Part shown: positions 8,052-18,919 of the stretch, piece by piece | Position numbering within the stretch: the stretch's first letter is position 1 | How the letters are laid out: every line of letters begins with the position of its first letter | From: Microbacterium aurantiacum | Lineage (GTDB): Bacteria > Actinomycetota > Actinomycetes > Actinomycetales > Microbacteriaceae | Length of the DNA: 64,000 nucleotides | Direction: 5' to 3' | NCBI RefSeq assembly: GCF_021654035.1 | Contig: NZ_JAJPDW010000001.1 | Coordinates: 248,001 to 312,000 of the forward strand | Program-made: the position numbers and the translations under genes | Notes under the pieces: generated by a model | The model's database searches: none | Told to the model about the DNA's origin: nothing | What the model saw: only the letters and a program-made list of their open reading frames with translations

Positions 8052-9215
8052 ATGAGCGAGGAACAGCGTCCACCCCGTCGGTTCCGGCCGTTCCGCGGAC
8101 GCGTCCCGATGCCCGCAGTCCCGGCGGCGCCCGCACCTCCGCCTCCGCCTCCGCCCCCGGCGCTGTCTCCCAGCTTGCGAGTCCTCCTCGGCCTCGCCGC
8201 GGCGGTGGTCGTCCTCGCCGGCCTCTTCGTCGCACGCGACATCGTCGGACCGCTCGTGCTCGCGGCGGTCATCGTCATCATCTGCCACCCGGTGCGGCAT
8301 CCGCTCGAAAGGCTCGGGTGGCCCCGTTGGGCCGCCACGACCGGTGTCATCGTCGTCGCGTACCTCATCCTCGGCGTGCTCGGGTGGCTGCTGTACTTCG
8401 CCGGCGTCCAGTTCGTGCGGCTCGTGACCGACTACGCCGACGACCTGCAGGCCACCGCGCAGTCGGTCATCTCCTGGCTCGGCACCGCGGGGCTGGACGA
8501 GCAGGCGTCGGATGCCGCGGCCTCGCTGCTGCAGCCCTCGACGATCCTGTCGTTCGTGACGTCTCTCAGCGGCACGGCGATCGGCGTGCTGACCGCGCTG
8601 TTCTTCGTGATCGCGTACGTGATCTTCATGGCCGCGGACGGCGCCCGCTACGGGCACGCGCAGCGGGCCTTCGGCGCGACGGCCGGCGGACCGCTCCGCC
8701 GCTTCCAGCGGTTCAACATCGGCGTCCGTCGCTACTACGTCGTCAACGCCAGCTTCGGTGCGGTGGTCGCGATCATCGACGGCCTCGCCCTGTGGGCCCT
8801 CGGGGTTCCGGCGCCGGCGGTGTGGGCGATCCTCGCGTTCGTGACGAACTTCATCCCGAACATCGGCTTCGTGATCGGTCTCGTCCCGCCCGCGCTCCTC
8901 GCGCTCGTCGTCGGCGGGTGGCCGCTCGCCCTCGCCGTCGTGGCGATCTACTGCGTCGTCAACGTCACGCTGCAGGTGCTGATCCAGCCGAAGTTCGTCA
9001 GCGACGCGGTGAGCCTCAGCCTGACCCTGAGCTTCTTCTCCGTGATCTTCTGGACGTTCATCATCGGACCGCTCGGGGCCATCCTTTCCATCCCGCTCAC
9101 CCTCGCCGTCCGCGCGCTCGTGCTGGAGGGCGATCCGGGGTCGCTGTGGCTCCGCTGGCTCTCCGGCGACACCGTCACGTCGCGATCCGACATCTCCCGG
9201 CCCAGCCGCCTATAG
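8052..9215 (+). CDS. AI-2E family transporter (TqsA/PerM-like)
   Basis: A 387-aa membrane protein with a basic, proline-rich N-terminus (residues 1-45) and about eight transmembrane helices. They comprise two N-terminal helices (50-95), a long loop (125-165) and the conserved C-terminal block including [23 protein letters not shown] and [16 protein letters not shown], both typical of this family. Members export small molecules (quorum signals, Na+/H+ exchange); the substrate here is unknown. The transcript is likely leaderless, with TAGAGT 6 nt before the start. The 35-bp element it shares with the next gene suggests control by that GlxA-type regulator. Confidence 0.88.
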   Translation: MSEEQRPPRRFRPFRGRVPMPAVPAAPAPPPPPPPPALSPSLRVLLGLAAAVVVLAGLFVARDIVGPLVLAAVIVIICHPVRHPLERLGWPRWAATTGVIVVAYLILGVLGWLLYFAGVQFVRLVTDYADDLQATAQSVISWLGTAGLDEQASDAAASLLQPSTILSFVTSLSGTAIGVLTALFFVIAYVIFMAADGARYGHAQRAFGATAGGPLRRFQRFNIGVRRYYVVNASFGAVVAIIDGLALWALGVPAPAVWAILAFVTNFIPNIGFVIGLVPPALLALVVGGWPLALAVVAIYCVVNVTLQVLIQPKFVSDAVSLSLTLSFFSVIFWTFIIGPLGAILSIPLTLAVRALVLEGDPGSLWLRWLSGDTVTSRSDISRPSRL

Positions 9216-9246
9216 CCCTTCCCGGGTGTCGATTGGGCGCGCGGGG

Positions 9247-9281
9247 TGGCAGGATGAAGCTCTGTCGCACGAAAACTGCCA
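9247..9281. promoter_or_regulatory. 35-bp element, copy 2 (TGGCAG-N23-CTGCCA)
   Basis: Second copy of the element at 7990-8024, with the same total length, the same inverted hexamers and the same GAAAACTGCCA right end. It ends 19 bases before the ATG of the GlxA-type regulator gene, whose ribosome-binding site GAGGAG lies in between. The position fits an autoregulatory operator or a shared promoter core. Confidence 0.6.
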
Positions 9282-9300
9282 CCGAGCCGCGAGGAGCGTC

Positions 9301-10281
9301 ATGGAGACCGTCGCCGTCATCGTCCAAGACGGATTCGCGCCGTTCGAGTTCGGCCTGGCCTGCGAGGCGTTCGGCCTCGACCGCTCGGACGACGGCATCC
9401 CGAACTTCGACTTCCGCATCGTCGCCGCCGAACCGGGCCTCATCCGCAGCAACATGTCGTTCTCGATCACGGTCGAGCACGACCTCGCCTTCGCCGACGA
9501 GGCCGATCTCGTGGTCGTCACGCCGGTGCCCCGTGCGAGCTGGGGTGCGATCGACCCGCGCATCGCCGCGGTGATCCAGCGCGCGGTCGACCGCGACGCG
9601 TGGGTGCTGAGCGTCTGCAGCGGGTCGTTCGTGCTCGCGGCGTCCGGCGTGCTGGACGGGCGCCGGGCGACGACGCACTGGAGGTACGCCGCCACGATGG
9701 CGGAGATGTACCCCGAGATCTCCGTCGACCCCGACGTGCTCTACGTGCAGGACGGGCGCGTCATCACCAGCGCGGGAACCGCGGCCGGGCTCGACGCGTG
9801 CCTGCACCTCCTCCGCCAGGAGCTCGGCCCGGAGGCGACGAACCAGATCGCGCGCCGCATGGTCGTGCCGCCCCAGCGCGACGGCGGACAGGCGCAGTTC
9901 ATCGCCCACCCGCTGCCCGTCGCCGCCTCGCACTCGCTCGCACCCGTCGCGGACTGGATGGTGGAGAACCTCGACCGAGACCTGTCGGTCGACCAGCTCG
10001 CGGCGCGTGCCCACATGTCGGCCCGCACGTTCGCTCGCCGGTTCAAGGCCGATTTCGGTGCGACGCCGGCGGCGTGGCTCGGACGCCAGCGGATCCTCCA
10101 CGCCCAGCGTCTGCTCGAGCGCACCGACTGGGGCCTGGACCGCATCGCGGACGAGTGCGGCTTCGGCTCGGCCGCGGTGCTGCGGCAGAACTTCGCCCGG
10201 ACGCTCGGGACCACCCCCACCGCGTACCGGGCACGTTTCGCTTGCGTCGAGGAGGATGCACCCCTCTCCATTGCCGGCTGA
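9301..10281 (+). CDS. GlxA-type AraC-family regulator (DJ-1/PfpI domain plus HTH)
   Basis: A 326-aa protein. Residues 1-170 form a DJ-1/PfpI-like sensor domain ([20 protein letters not shown], and the nucleophile-elbow-like [14 protein letters not shown] with Cys at about 104). Residues 225-315 form a double AraC helix-turn-helix ([41 protein letters not shown]). The start at ATG 9301 is set by GAGGAG 4 nt upstream; an upstream in-frame start is weaker. Such regulators respond to small metabolites. A 35-bp inverted element lies before this gene and before the transporter gene upstream, so both are probable targets. Confidence 0.88.
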   Translation: METVAVIVQDGFAPFEFGLACEAFGLDRSDDGIPNFDFRIVAAEPGLIRSNMSFSITVEHDLAFADEADLVVVTPVPRASWGAIDPRIAAVIQRAVDRDAWVLSVCSGSFVLAASGVLDGRRATTHWRYAATMAEMYPEISVDPDVLYVQDGRVITSAGTAAGLDACLHLLRQELGPEATNQIARRMVVPPQRDGGQAQFIAHPLPVAASHSLAPVADWMVENLDRDLSVDQLAARAHMSARTFARRFKADFGATPAAWLGRQRILHAQRLLERTDWGLDRIADECGFGSAAVLRQNFARTLGTTPTAYRARFACVEEDAPLSIAG

Positions 10282-10295
10282 TCTCCGCGATGCTA

Positions 10296-10320
10296 AAGTT
10301 GAGTCAGCGCGACTCAACTT
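10296..10320. promoter_or_regulatory. HAIR operator for HspR
   Basis: AAGTTGAGT-N7-ACTCAACTT is a perfect inverted repeat with 7-base spacing. It matches the HspR-associated inverted repeat (consensus CTTGAGT-N7-ACTCAAG) at all but the outermost base of each half. It lies 29 bp before the clpB ATG. The matching repressor gene hspR is in this window at 1824-2279, so clpB belongs to the HspR regulon. Confidence 0.9.
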
Positions 10321-10348
10321 CGGGTCGGCGGAGATTTCAGGAGAGAAC

Positions 10349-12568
<2,220 letters not shown>

Positions 12569-12620
12569 GCCGTCAGGCGCGACGGGCGCGACGGGCGGCC
12601 GCCGACGGTACGGTCGACAC

Positions 12621-13448
12621 ATGCTGGTGCGCGGGCTCGGGGGCTCCACCCATCCCGGGCCGACCCTCGTCGTCACGGTGCTCGCCGTCGCGCTCGGTGT
12701 GGCGGCAGGAGTGGATGCCGGGCGCCTCGCCCTGCTCGGTGTCGCCGTGTTCGCCGGTCAGGTGTCGGTCGGCATCTCCAACGACGCGATCGATGCGGCG
12801 CGCGACCGCGCGGTCGGACGCGCCGACAAGCCGATCGCGACGGGGGAGGTCTCCGAGCGGGCCGCGTGGACCGCGGCGTTCGTCGCGCTGGGGCTGGCGC
12901 TGGCGCTGTCGGTGCCGCTCGGGGCGGGCATGCTCGCCGCCCATGCCGTGGCGCTCGCCTCGGCATGGGCGTACAACGCCGGGCTCAAGGCGACACCGTT
13001 CTCGCTCGTCCCCTTCGTCGTGAGCTTCGGGCTCTTCCCGTCGTTCGCGACGCTGTCGGCGCCGGGCGGCACGCTCGCGCCCGTCTGGGTGAGCGTCGCC
13101 GGTGCGGCCCTGGGCGCGGCCGTGCACCTCACGAACGTGCTCCCCGACCTCGACGATGACGCGCGCACGGGCATCCGTGGACTTCCCCACCGGCTCGGGG
13201 CGCGTGTGTCGACGGTCCTCGCCGCGCTCGGCATCCTCGTCGGGGCCACCGCGGTGCTCGTCGGCCCGGTCATCGCCGGGGCCGCGCCGGTCATCCCCGT
13301 CGTGGCGTGGGCGTTCTTCGCTGCGGTGGCCGTCGTCGCCGTCGCCGCGGTCGTGCTCGCGCTCACGCGGAGCCCGCACCGGGTTCTGTTCCGCCTCACG
13401 ATGCTCGCAGCCCTCCTCCTCGCCGTGCAGCTCGTCGTCACCGGCTGA
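12621..13448 (+). CDS. UbiA-family prenyltransferase
   Basis: A 275-aa membrane protein with about eight helices. It has the two Asp-rich motifs that bind Mg-prenyl diphosphate: NDAIDAARD (residues 54-62) and DLDDDARTG (about 177-185). It should attach an isoprenoid chain to an aromatic or quinone acceptor in the membrane. ATG 12621 is 6 nt after TACGGT (12609-12614), suggesting a leaderless transcript. It is convergent with the flavin monooxygenase, 21 nt apart. Its acceptor is plausibly the polyketide-derived phenol or quinone made by the adjacent type III PKS operon, though menaquinone-type roles are also possible. Confidence 0.88.
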   Translation: MLVRGLGGSTHPGPTLVVTVLAVALGVAAGVDAGRLALLGVAVFAGQVSVGISNDAIDAARDRAVGRADKPIATGEVSERAAWTAAFVALGLALALSVPLGAGMLAAHAVALASAWAYNAGLKATPFSLVPFVVSFGLFPSFATLSAPGGTLAPVWVSVAGAALGAAVHLTNVLPDLDDDARTGIRGLPHRLGARVSTVLAALGILVGATAVLVGPVIAGAAPVIPVVAWAFFAAVAVVAVAAVVLALTRSPHRVLFRLTMLAALLLAVQLVVTG

Positions 13449-13469
13449 GCGGGCTCAGGCGCCGAGGGC

Positions 13470-14636
13470 TCAGGCGTCGCGGTCGAAGCCCATCGCGTAC
13501 GCGCGGGCGAAGGTCTGGCCGGCCGCGGGACCGAGTATGGTGCGGACCGCCGCGCGCCGGAGAGCATCGGCGCGCGCGCCGAGCGGGCGCCCGAGCGCGG
13601 TGTTGAGTGCGGCGAGGCGCGCGGCGTGCCGTGCGGAGGCGACGCGGCGCTGTTCCCATCGGGCGAGAGCCGCCTCGGGCGCCGCGCCGGAGCGCACCCA
13701 GGACGTCAGGAGCGGCGCGAGGGTCGCGGCATCCAGGAGCCCCAGGTTCATGCCCTGACCGCCGATCGGACTCACCTCGTGCGCGGCGTCGCCGACGACG
13801 AGGAGGCGTCCGCGCCGGAGCGCCGGAGCGATGACGCGGCGCACGCCGAACGCGGTCGCGGTGGTGATCTCCGCCGCGGCGTCCGGCTCGCCGCGACGCG
13901 CGACGGCATCACGGAGCCGCTGCGCGCGGTCGGTGTCGGTGTCTTCCGGGGCGTCGGCCTCGACGGCGTCGGGGGCGTTCCGATCCCACGCCACATACCG
14001 GCGGATGCCGCCCGGCAGGGGGAACGACTCCATCACGCCGTCGCGGTCGAGGTGCACCCGCGCGGTGGTGGGGTCGTCGTCGGCGGGGGCTGCGGCATCC
14101 GTCATCAGGTAGCGGTCCGGGTACTCGTGGCGTGCGAGCGCCCCGGGACGGTAGACGAGGTCGCGCCCCCACGCCCCCGAGGCGACGACGACGATCGGTG
14201 CGGCCAACTCGGTCGGTCGCCCGCCGACGCCGGCGCGCACGCGCACGTGGTCGGCGCGCGGGTCGAGGGCCATCACGCGCGCGCCGCGGAGCGGCTCGGG
14301 GGCGCGGGCGGCGAGGATCCGCTCGGTGTCGGCCTGGGGGAGGGTCGCGACGAAGGGGAATCGCGCGCGGAGCCGGTCGAAGCGGACAGTGCCGAGGAGG
14401 TCTCCGCCCGCGCGCGCCTCGCCGCGGTCCACGCGCACGGCAGACGCGAGGAGCTCGTCGGTCAGGCCCGGGGCCTCGAGAGCGGCGAGGACGGGAGCGT
14501 GCAGGCCGATCGCTCGGGTACCGTCGCCGGGCGTCGGGCGGCGCTCGTACACCTCGACATCCACACCCTCTCGCGTGAGGAGGCCCGCGAGCAGCATCCC
14601 CACAGGTCCGGCGCCCACGATCAGCACGTCAGTCAC
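13470..14636 (-). CDS. FAD-dependent aromatic monooxygenase (SrsC-like)
   Basis: A 388-aa group A flavoprotein hydroxylase with an N-terminal dinucleotide fold VLIVGAGPVGMLLAGLL (residues 4-20) and the second FAD motif GDAAHEVSPIGGQGMNLGL (about 285-303). It hydroxylates aromatic rings using NAD(P)H and O2. The GTG start at 14636 overlaps the methyltransferase stop by 8 nt, so it is the third gene of a PKS-methyltransferase-monooxygenase operon. In Streptomyces griseus the analogous SrsC converts alkylresorcinols into alkyl-hydroquinones/quinones; the same role is inferred here from gene order. Confidence 0.85.
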   Translation of the reverse strand: MTDVLIVGAGPVGMLLAGLLTREGVDVEVYERRPTPGDGTRAIGLHAPVLAALEAPGLTDELLASAVRVDRGEARAGGDLLGTVRFDRLRARFPFVATLPQADTERILAARAPEPLRGARVMALDPRADHVRVRAGVGGRPTELAAPIVVVASGAWGRDLVYRPGALARHEYPDRYLMTDAAAPADDDPTTARVHLDRDGVMESFPLPGGIRRYVAWDRNAPDAVEADAPEDTDTDRAQRLRDAVARRGEPDAAAEITTATAFGVRRVIAPALRRGRLLVVGDAAHEVSPIGGQGMNLGLLDAATLAPLLTSWVRSGAAPEAALARWEQRRVASARHAARLAALNTALGRPLGARADALRRAAVRTILGPAAGQTFARAYAMGFDRDA

Positions 14637-15372
14637 TGGATCCCCCTTCGGCTCGGTGAGCCGTTTCGAATCCCGGCCGGCTCTCGGCGAGGAGGCGGAA
14701 GGGTGCCGGGGTGGCGACGCGCCACGTCCGCGGGCTCTCGGCGTCCAGGATGCGCTGGAGCTCGGCGGGCGTGTGGCTGCGGCGGATCGAGCGGAGACCG
14801 TCGGTGCGGAGGAACGTCCCGCGCTGGAGCGGGGTGATCCCGGCGGCGTACAGGGCGTACGCCAGGCGGCTCCGGGCGATGTCGCCGTGGAGGACGAGGC
14901 CCGTGGCCAGGGCGCGCGAGTCGGCGGTGAAGGAAACGAGGGCTGCGGTGTCGAGGTGGTGGAGCACGTGATTCGACACCACGAGGTCGAAGCGCTCGCC
15001 CGCGGCGAGGATGGCGGTGCTGTCCGCGCGGGTGAAGCGGACGCTCGCCGGGGCGTCGCGTTCGGCGGCGACCTCGATCGCGCGCGCGTCGGGGTCGGCG
15101 CCGACCCATCCGGCCGGGATCCCGTCGCGGGCGGCCATCCGGGCGAGGCGCACGATGACGTCGCCGCCACCGCAGCCGAGGTCCAGGACGCGCGCGGGGC
15201 GGCCGAGTCCGGCGAGGAACGGTCGGATGCGCCGGGTGTAAACCCCGCCCCACCCAGAGACGAGCCGGTTGACCGTGTCGAAGCGGCGGAGCGTCGCGCG
15301 CAGGCGCTCCGGATCGCAGTCGGGATCGTCCATCAGCTCGCGGAGGGCGGTATCGCGCGCGGTGAGACTCAT
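14629..15372 (-). CDS. Class I SAM-dependent methyltransferase
   Basis: A 247-aa protein with the SAM-binding glycine loop VLDLGCGGGDVIVRLARM (about residues 61-78), the acidic strand end VGADPDARAIE (about 89-99) and motif II FDLVVSNHVLHHL (about 127-139). The HVLHHL motif is common in small-molecule C- or O-methyltransferases. ATG 15372 overlaps the type III PKS stop by 4 nt and its own stop overlaps the monooxygenase start, which is tight translational coupling. It probably methylates the polyketide phenol, although SrsB of S. griseus belongs to a different (membrane) methyltransferase family. Confidence 0.82.
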   Translation of the reverse strand: MSLTARDTALRELMDDPDCDPERLRATLRRFDTVNRLVSGWGGVYTRRIRPFLAGLGRPARVLDLGCGGGDVIVRLARMAARDGIPAGWVGADPDARAIEVAAERDAPASVRFTRADSTAILAAGERFDLVVSNHVLHHLDTAALVSFTADSRALATGLVLHGDIARSRLAYALYAAGITPLQRGTFLRTDGLRSIRRSHTPAELQRILDAESPRTWRVATPAPFRLLAESRPGFETAHRAEGGSSD

Positions 15373-16514
15373 GCCGTCGCCGTCAACGCGCGCGCTGCGG
15401 TGTCGAGATCGTCGGGTGCGTTCGCGGGTCGGGCGCCGCGGACCGTCAGCAGAGCCGACTCGACGGAGAGGCCGGGGCCGAAGGCGAGCCCCGCGACCGA
15501 GGCGTCCGTCGGGAGGTCGGGGTCGTGGAGCAGCTCGCGGAGGATGAACATCACCGTCGCGCTCGACATGTTGCCGTATCGCCGCAGGACGTCGCGGGAC
15601 GCGGCGAGGGCGGAGGGGTCGAGCTCGAGACCGCTCTCGACGCGATCGAGGATGCTCCGACCGCCGGGGTGCACGGCCCACGCATCGGGGTGCGCGTCGC
15701 CGAGGAACGCGTCGACAGCGCCGCGGATCTCCCGCCCGATGATGCGCGGAACCTCGGCGGTGAGGATCATCTCGAATCCGTCGTCGCCGATCGTCCAGGC
15801 CATGTCGCTCTCGCCGTCGTCGGTGAGGGTGGTGGCGAAGCGGTCGAGGTCGAGGCCCGGTCGGTCGCCGGCAGCCGCCGTGATGACCGCCGCCGCCGAC
15901 CCGTCGCCGAACACCGACGACGACACGATCTGGTCGGGCGTGGTGTTCGGGCGCACGTGCAGGCTGCACAGCTCGGTGCACACCACCAGGACGACGGCGT
16001 CGGGCCGCGCGGCGCAGAACCGCTCGGCCGCGCGAAGGGCGGGGAACGCCGCGGCGCACCCGATGAACCCCAGGTGGTAGCGCTCGGTGGACGGAGACAG
16101 GCCGAGGTCGCGGACGAGACGGAAGTCGGGGCCCGGGGCGAAGCATCCGGTGCACGAGACCGTGACGACGTGGGTGACATCGGATGCCGCGACACCCGCC
16201 TCCGCGAGTGCGGTCTCGGCCGCCCGGCGCGAGAGGTCCGGAGCGTGACGGATGTACTCGGCATTGCGGAGCGCCGTGCCGGGGGCGCGGAGCACCCCGT
16301 GTTCGTCGACGAAGAGCCCGGATGCCCCGGGCTCGCCGAGCTCCGGGATGACCGTGAAACGGTGGTCGATCTGCGCGGCGTCGAAGGTCGCGCGGATGAG
16401 GCGCTGGGTCAGCCGGTCGGCGCACGGCTGCGCGGCGAAGAAGTCGCGGATCTGCTCCTGGCGGATCGTCGTCGGCGGAGTCGCGGTGCCGATCGACAGG
16501 ATGCGTGCGGTCAT
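15369..16514 (-). CDS. Type III polyketide synthase (alkylresorcinol/alkylpyrone type)
   Basis: A 381-aa thiolase-fold enzyme with the catalytic triad readable: Cys153 in GFIGCAAAF, His282 in VHPGGRSIL and Asn315 in RRYGNMSSA. It extends a starter acyl-CoA with malonyl-CoA and cyclises the chain; bacterial members with this motif usually use long fatty acyl starters to give phenolic lipids. ATG 16514 is 5 nt after TATCGT (16520-16525). It heads the operon PKS-methyltransferase-monooxygenase, with UbiA converging from the other side. Product chain length cannot be predicted from the sequence. Confidence 0.92.
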   Translation of the reverse strand: MTARILSIGTATPPTTIRQEQIRDFFAAQPCADRLTQRLIRATFDAAQIDHRFTVIPELGEPGASGLFVDEHGVLRAPGTALRNAEYIRHAPDLSRRAAETALAEAGVAASDVTHVVTVSCTGCFAPGPDFRLVRDLGLSPSTERYHLGFIGCAAAFPALRAAERFCAARPDAVVLVVCTELCSLHVRPNTTPDQIVSSSVFGDGSAAAVITAAAGDRPGLDLDRFATTLTDDGESDMAWTIGDDGFEMILTAEVPRIIGREIRGAVDAFLGDAHPDAWAVHPGGRSILDRVESGLELDPSALAASRDVLRRYGNMSSATVMFILRELLHDPDLPTDASVAGLAFGPGLSVESALLTVRGARPANAPDDLDTAARALTATA

Positions 16515-16603
16515 GCTTCACGATAAGCCGTCACCCCCGCCGCGCGCGCGGGCCTTGCGTCATCCGTCAGGCCTGCTACGCCCGGGTGCGCGGCCGGCCC
16601 CGT

Positions 16604-16684
16604 ACCGAACTCCTCAGATCCGCGCGGAGAACGGCGGTGGGGGCCGATTCTGTGCAGAATCGGCCCCCACAGGAGGAGTTCGGC
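16604..16684. repeat. Inverted-repeat element A (GAACTCCTC family)
   Basis: ACCGAACTCCTC at 16604-16615 is mirrored by GAGGAGTTCGG at 16673-16683, a 12-bp terminal inverted repeat around a 57-bp interior. It is intergenic, 28 nt past the stop of the ABC-2 permease and 90 nt before the PKS start. It is one of six copies of this terminus in the window (also near 24243, 30013, 30764, 32020 and 32149). Its interior differs from the others and holds a perfect hairpin. Confidence 0.8.
16637..16670. terminator. Perfect 15-bp hairpin inside element A
   Basis: GTGGGGGCCGATTCT pairs perfectly with AGAATCGGCCCCCAC around a 4-nt loop GTGC. There is no U-tract, as is usual for actinobacterial stem-loop terminators. 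It sits 42 nt downstream of the ABC-2 permease stop, so it is the likely terminator of that operon. Confidence 0.7.
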
Positions 16685-16711
16685 CCGCCGCGGCGGCGGC
16701 GCCGACCCGGG

Positions 16712-17809
16712 TTACCGGGAGAGCGCCTCGCGGAGCTTCACGCGCGCGCCCATCCGGAGGAGGGAGTTCTGGTAGATCTTCGCGCCGACCACGATCGCCG
16801 CGACGCAGGTGGCGACGAGGATCGCCAGCGACAGCAGCGGCTCCCACCACTGGGTGTCGCCGAGGAAGATCCGCATCGGCATGCCGACCGGCGCCGAGAA
16901 CGGCACGTACGACATGATCCCCAGCACCAGCGGGTTGTCGAAGAAGAAGATCACCAGGAAGTACGGCGCCATCACGAGCATGGTGAGCGGCGTCGTGGTC
17001 GACCCGATGTCCTCCTGCCGCGACACCATCGACGCCGCCGCGGCGAAGAGGGAGGCCAGCAGCACGAACCCGAAGAGGAAGAACACACCGAACCAGGCGA
17101 TCGGTGCCCCGAGCCCCTGGAGCAGTGCGGTCTGCCCGGTCACCGTGAGCCCGACCACCGCGATCGCGGCGAGGACGAAGATCTGCCCCATCGCGAGGAT
17201 CGTGTTGCCGATCACCTTTCCGGCCAGCAACGCCCGCACCGGGACGGCGGAGATGAGGAGCTCCACCACGCGGGTCTGCTTCTCCTCCACGACGCTCTGG
17301 GCGATCGTGCCGCCGAACATCGACGCGGCGAAGAGGAAGACCACGCCGAATCCGATCGCGGCGATGAACCCGAGGGCGGCGACGCCGTCCTGCGGCTGCA
17401 GCAGCTCCACCGTCGGCACCTGCGCGAACTGCATCAGCAGGGTCGACGAGACGCTCTCGTCACCGAGCACCGAGAATCCGACGGGGGATGCCGGGTCGGC
17501 GAGGATCGCCACGTCGACGTCTCCGGCGCGGACGAGCTCTTCGGCCTCGCCGCGCGACGAGACCTGAGTGAGCTCGAGGTTCGGCACCTGCTCGACGTAG
17601 CGCGCCGAGTCGGAGGTGACGGCGACGGGGGTCTCGCTCGAAGACCCGGCGGCGAAGCCGGCCCAGATGACACCGGCGAGCGAGACGAGCATGAGGATCG
17701 CCGACGAGATGACGAAGGCCTTGCTGCGCAGCTTCGACCCGATCTCGCGTTCGGCGACCAGCCACACGCTCTGCGCGGTGGTGGGGGCTGCGGGGGTGGC
17801 GGTGCTCAT
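16712..17809 (-). CDS. ABC-2 type permease (NatB-like)
   Basis: A 365-aa membrane protein. A first helix (about residues 28-50; KLRSKAFVISSAILMLVSLAGV) is followed by a large extracytoplasmic domain (about 55-170) and a cluster of five helices (about 180-345), the NatB/ABC-2 permease layout. The ATG overlaps the stop of the ATPase gene by 4 nt. With the ATPase it forms a two-gene exporter; related systems move Na+, drugs or peptides. A candidate operator in front of the ATPase gene matches one in front of the nearby histidine kinase gene, which suggests control by that two-component system. Confidence 0.88.
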   Translation of the reverse strand: MSTATPAAPTTAQSVWLVAEREIGSKLRSKAFVISSAILMLVSLAGVIWAGFAAGSSSETPVAVTSDSARYVEQVPNLELTQVSSRGEAEELVRAGDVDVAILADPASPVGFSVLGDESVSSTLLMQFAQVPTVELLQPQDGVAALGFIAAIGFGVVFLFAASMFGGTIAQSVVEEKQTRVVELLISAVPVRALLAGKVIGNTILAMGQIFVLAAIAVVGLTVTGQTALLQGLGAPIAWFGVFFLFGFVLLASLFAAAASMVSRQEDIGSTTTPLTMLVMAPYFLVIFFFDNPLVLGIMSYVPFSAPVGMPMRIFLGDTQWWEPLLSLAILVATCVAAIVVGAKIYQNSLLRMGARVKLREALSR

Positions 17810-18690
17810 CGGATGACCTCCTTGAAGATCTGGGCGAGGGACGGATGCTGCGGCGCGAAGCTCGCGACATCGCCGCGGGAGAGGGCTTCGCGCAGCACCC
17901 GCTGCGCGGCGTCGTCGCTGTCGGCGTCGAAGACGGCGTAGCCGCCGTCGAAGTCGAGGACCTCGATGCCGGGCTGGTCGCGGAGCCACCCCGCGTCGCC
18001 CGCGGAGACGAGCTCGAAGCGGCGGTTCGCGTGCTGGGCGCGCAGCGCCTCGCGCTCGCCGGCCGCGCGGATCGTCCCGCCTGCGATGATGACGAGCTCG
18101 TCGCACAGGCGCTCGACCACGTCGAGCTGGTGGGACGAGAAGAGCACGGCGGTCCCCTGCGCCGCGCGGTCCTGCAGGACCCCGGCGACGACGTCGACCG
18201 CGAGCGGGTCGAGGCCCGAGAACGGCTCGTCCAGGATCAGCACCTCGGGGCCGTGGACGAGAGCCGCGGCGATCTGCGCACGCTGCTGATTTCCGAGCGA
18301 CAGGGTCTCGACGTTGTCGCCGAGGCGCTCGCCGAGTCCGAGCTGCTCGAGCAGGGCGCGGCCGCGTGCCTCGGCATCCGTCTTCGTGAAGCCGTGAAGC
18401 CGCGCGAGGTAGACGATGTGCTCGAGCACCTTCATCTTCGGGTAGAGCCCGCGCTCTTCGGGCATGTAGCCGAAGCGGCGGCGGTCGGCGGCGGTGACGT
18501 CGGCCCCCTCGAGGGTGACGGACCCGCCGTCCTTGCCGAGGACGCCGAGCACGATGCGCATCGTCGTGGTCTTCCCCGCGCCGTTGCCGCCGACGAAGCC
18601 GGTGAGTCGACCGGGCTTGACAGTGAAGGACACGTCGTCCAGCACCCGGCGACTGCCGTAGTTCTTGGTGACGCCCGATAGCTGCAGCAT
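17806..18690 (-). CDS. ABC transporter ATP-binding protein (NatA-like)
   Basis: A 294-aa protein with Walker A GGNGAGKTTT (about residues 36-45), signature LSLGNQQR (degenerate LSGGQ, Gln-rich as in NatA) and Walker B VLILDEPFSGLD; the C-terminal extension (about 225-294) is typical of ABC-2 exporters. ATG 18690 follows GGAGGAGAAG. It is the first gene of the exporter operon. The divergent 229-bp region shared with the FMN reductase gene contains a GACATCCCCCG motif. Confidence 0.92.
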   Translation of the reverse strand: MLQLSGVTKNYGSRRVLDDVSFTVKPGRLTGFVGGNGAGKTTTMRIVLGVLGKDGGSVTLEGADVTAADRRRFGYMPEERGLYPKMKVLEHIVYLARLHGFTKTDAEARGRALLEQLGLGERLGDNVETLSLGNQQRAQIAAALVHGPEVLILDEPFSGLDPLAVDVVAGVLQDRAAQGTAVLFSSHQLDVVERLCDELVIIAGGTIRAAGEREALRAQHANRRFELVSAGDAGWLRDQPGIEVLDFDGGYAVFDADSDDAAQRVLREALSRGDVASFAPQHPSLAQIFKEVIR

Positions 18691-18786
18691 CTTCTCCTCC
18701 TGAGACTCGCGCTCCGCCGGGTTTGGCGAGCATGACTCCACGCTAGGGAGGGCGGCCTCCGGGCACCTCCGCCCGGCGGGGGAGAT

Positions 18787-18804
18787 CCGACATCCCCCGG
18801 GGAG
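18787..18804. promoter_or_regulatory. Candidate response-regulator site upstream of ABC-2 operon
   Basis: CCGACATCCCCCGGGGAG shares the 11-mer GACATCCCCCG with the site at 21605-21622 upstream of the histidine kinase gene. It lies about 97 bp before the ABC-2 ATPase start, in a region that is also upstream of the FMN reductase. Recurrence before both transcription units suggests binding by the NarL-type regulator encoded at 19533-20246. Confidence 0.5.
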
Positions 18805-18919
18805 GGGAGAGGGCTTCATTCACGGGAATAGACGCGGGGGAGGGGTGGTTCGAGCCTCGTGGAACGTCCACGGTGGTCTCCGCCGTGGACGTCGTTCGTT
18901 CTCCGAGCAAGGAGTATCC

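Noticed and set aside
16604..16684. Insertion sequence at element A
   Set aside because: There is no transposase, no room for one, and no clear target duplication could be seen by eye.
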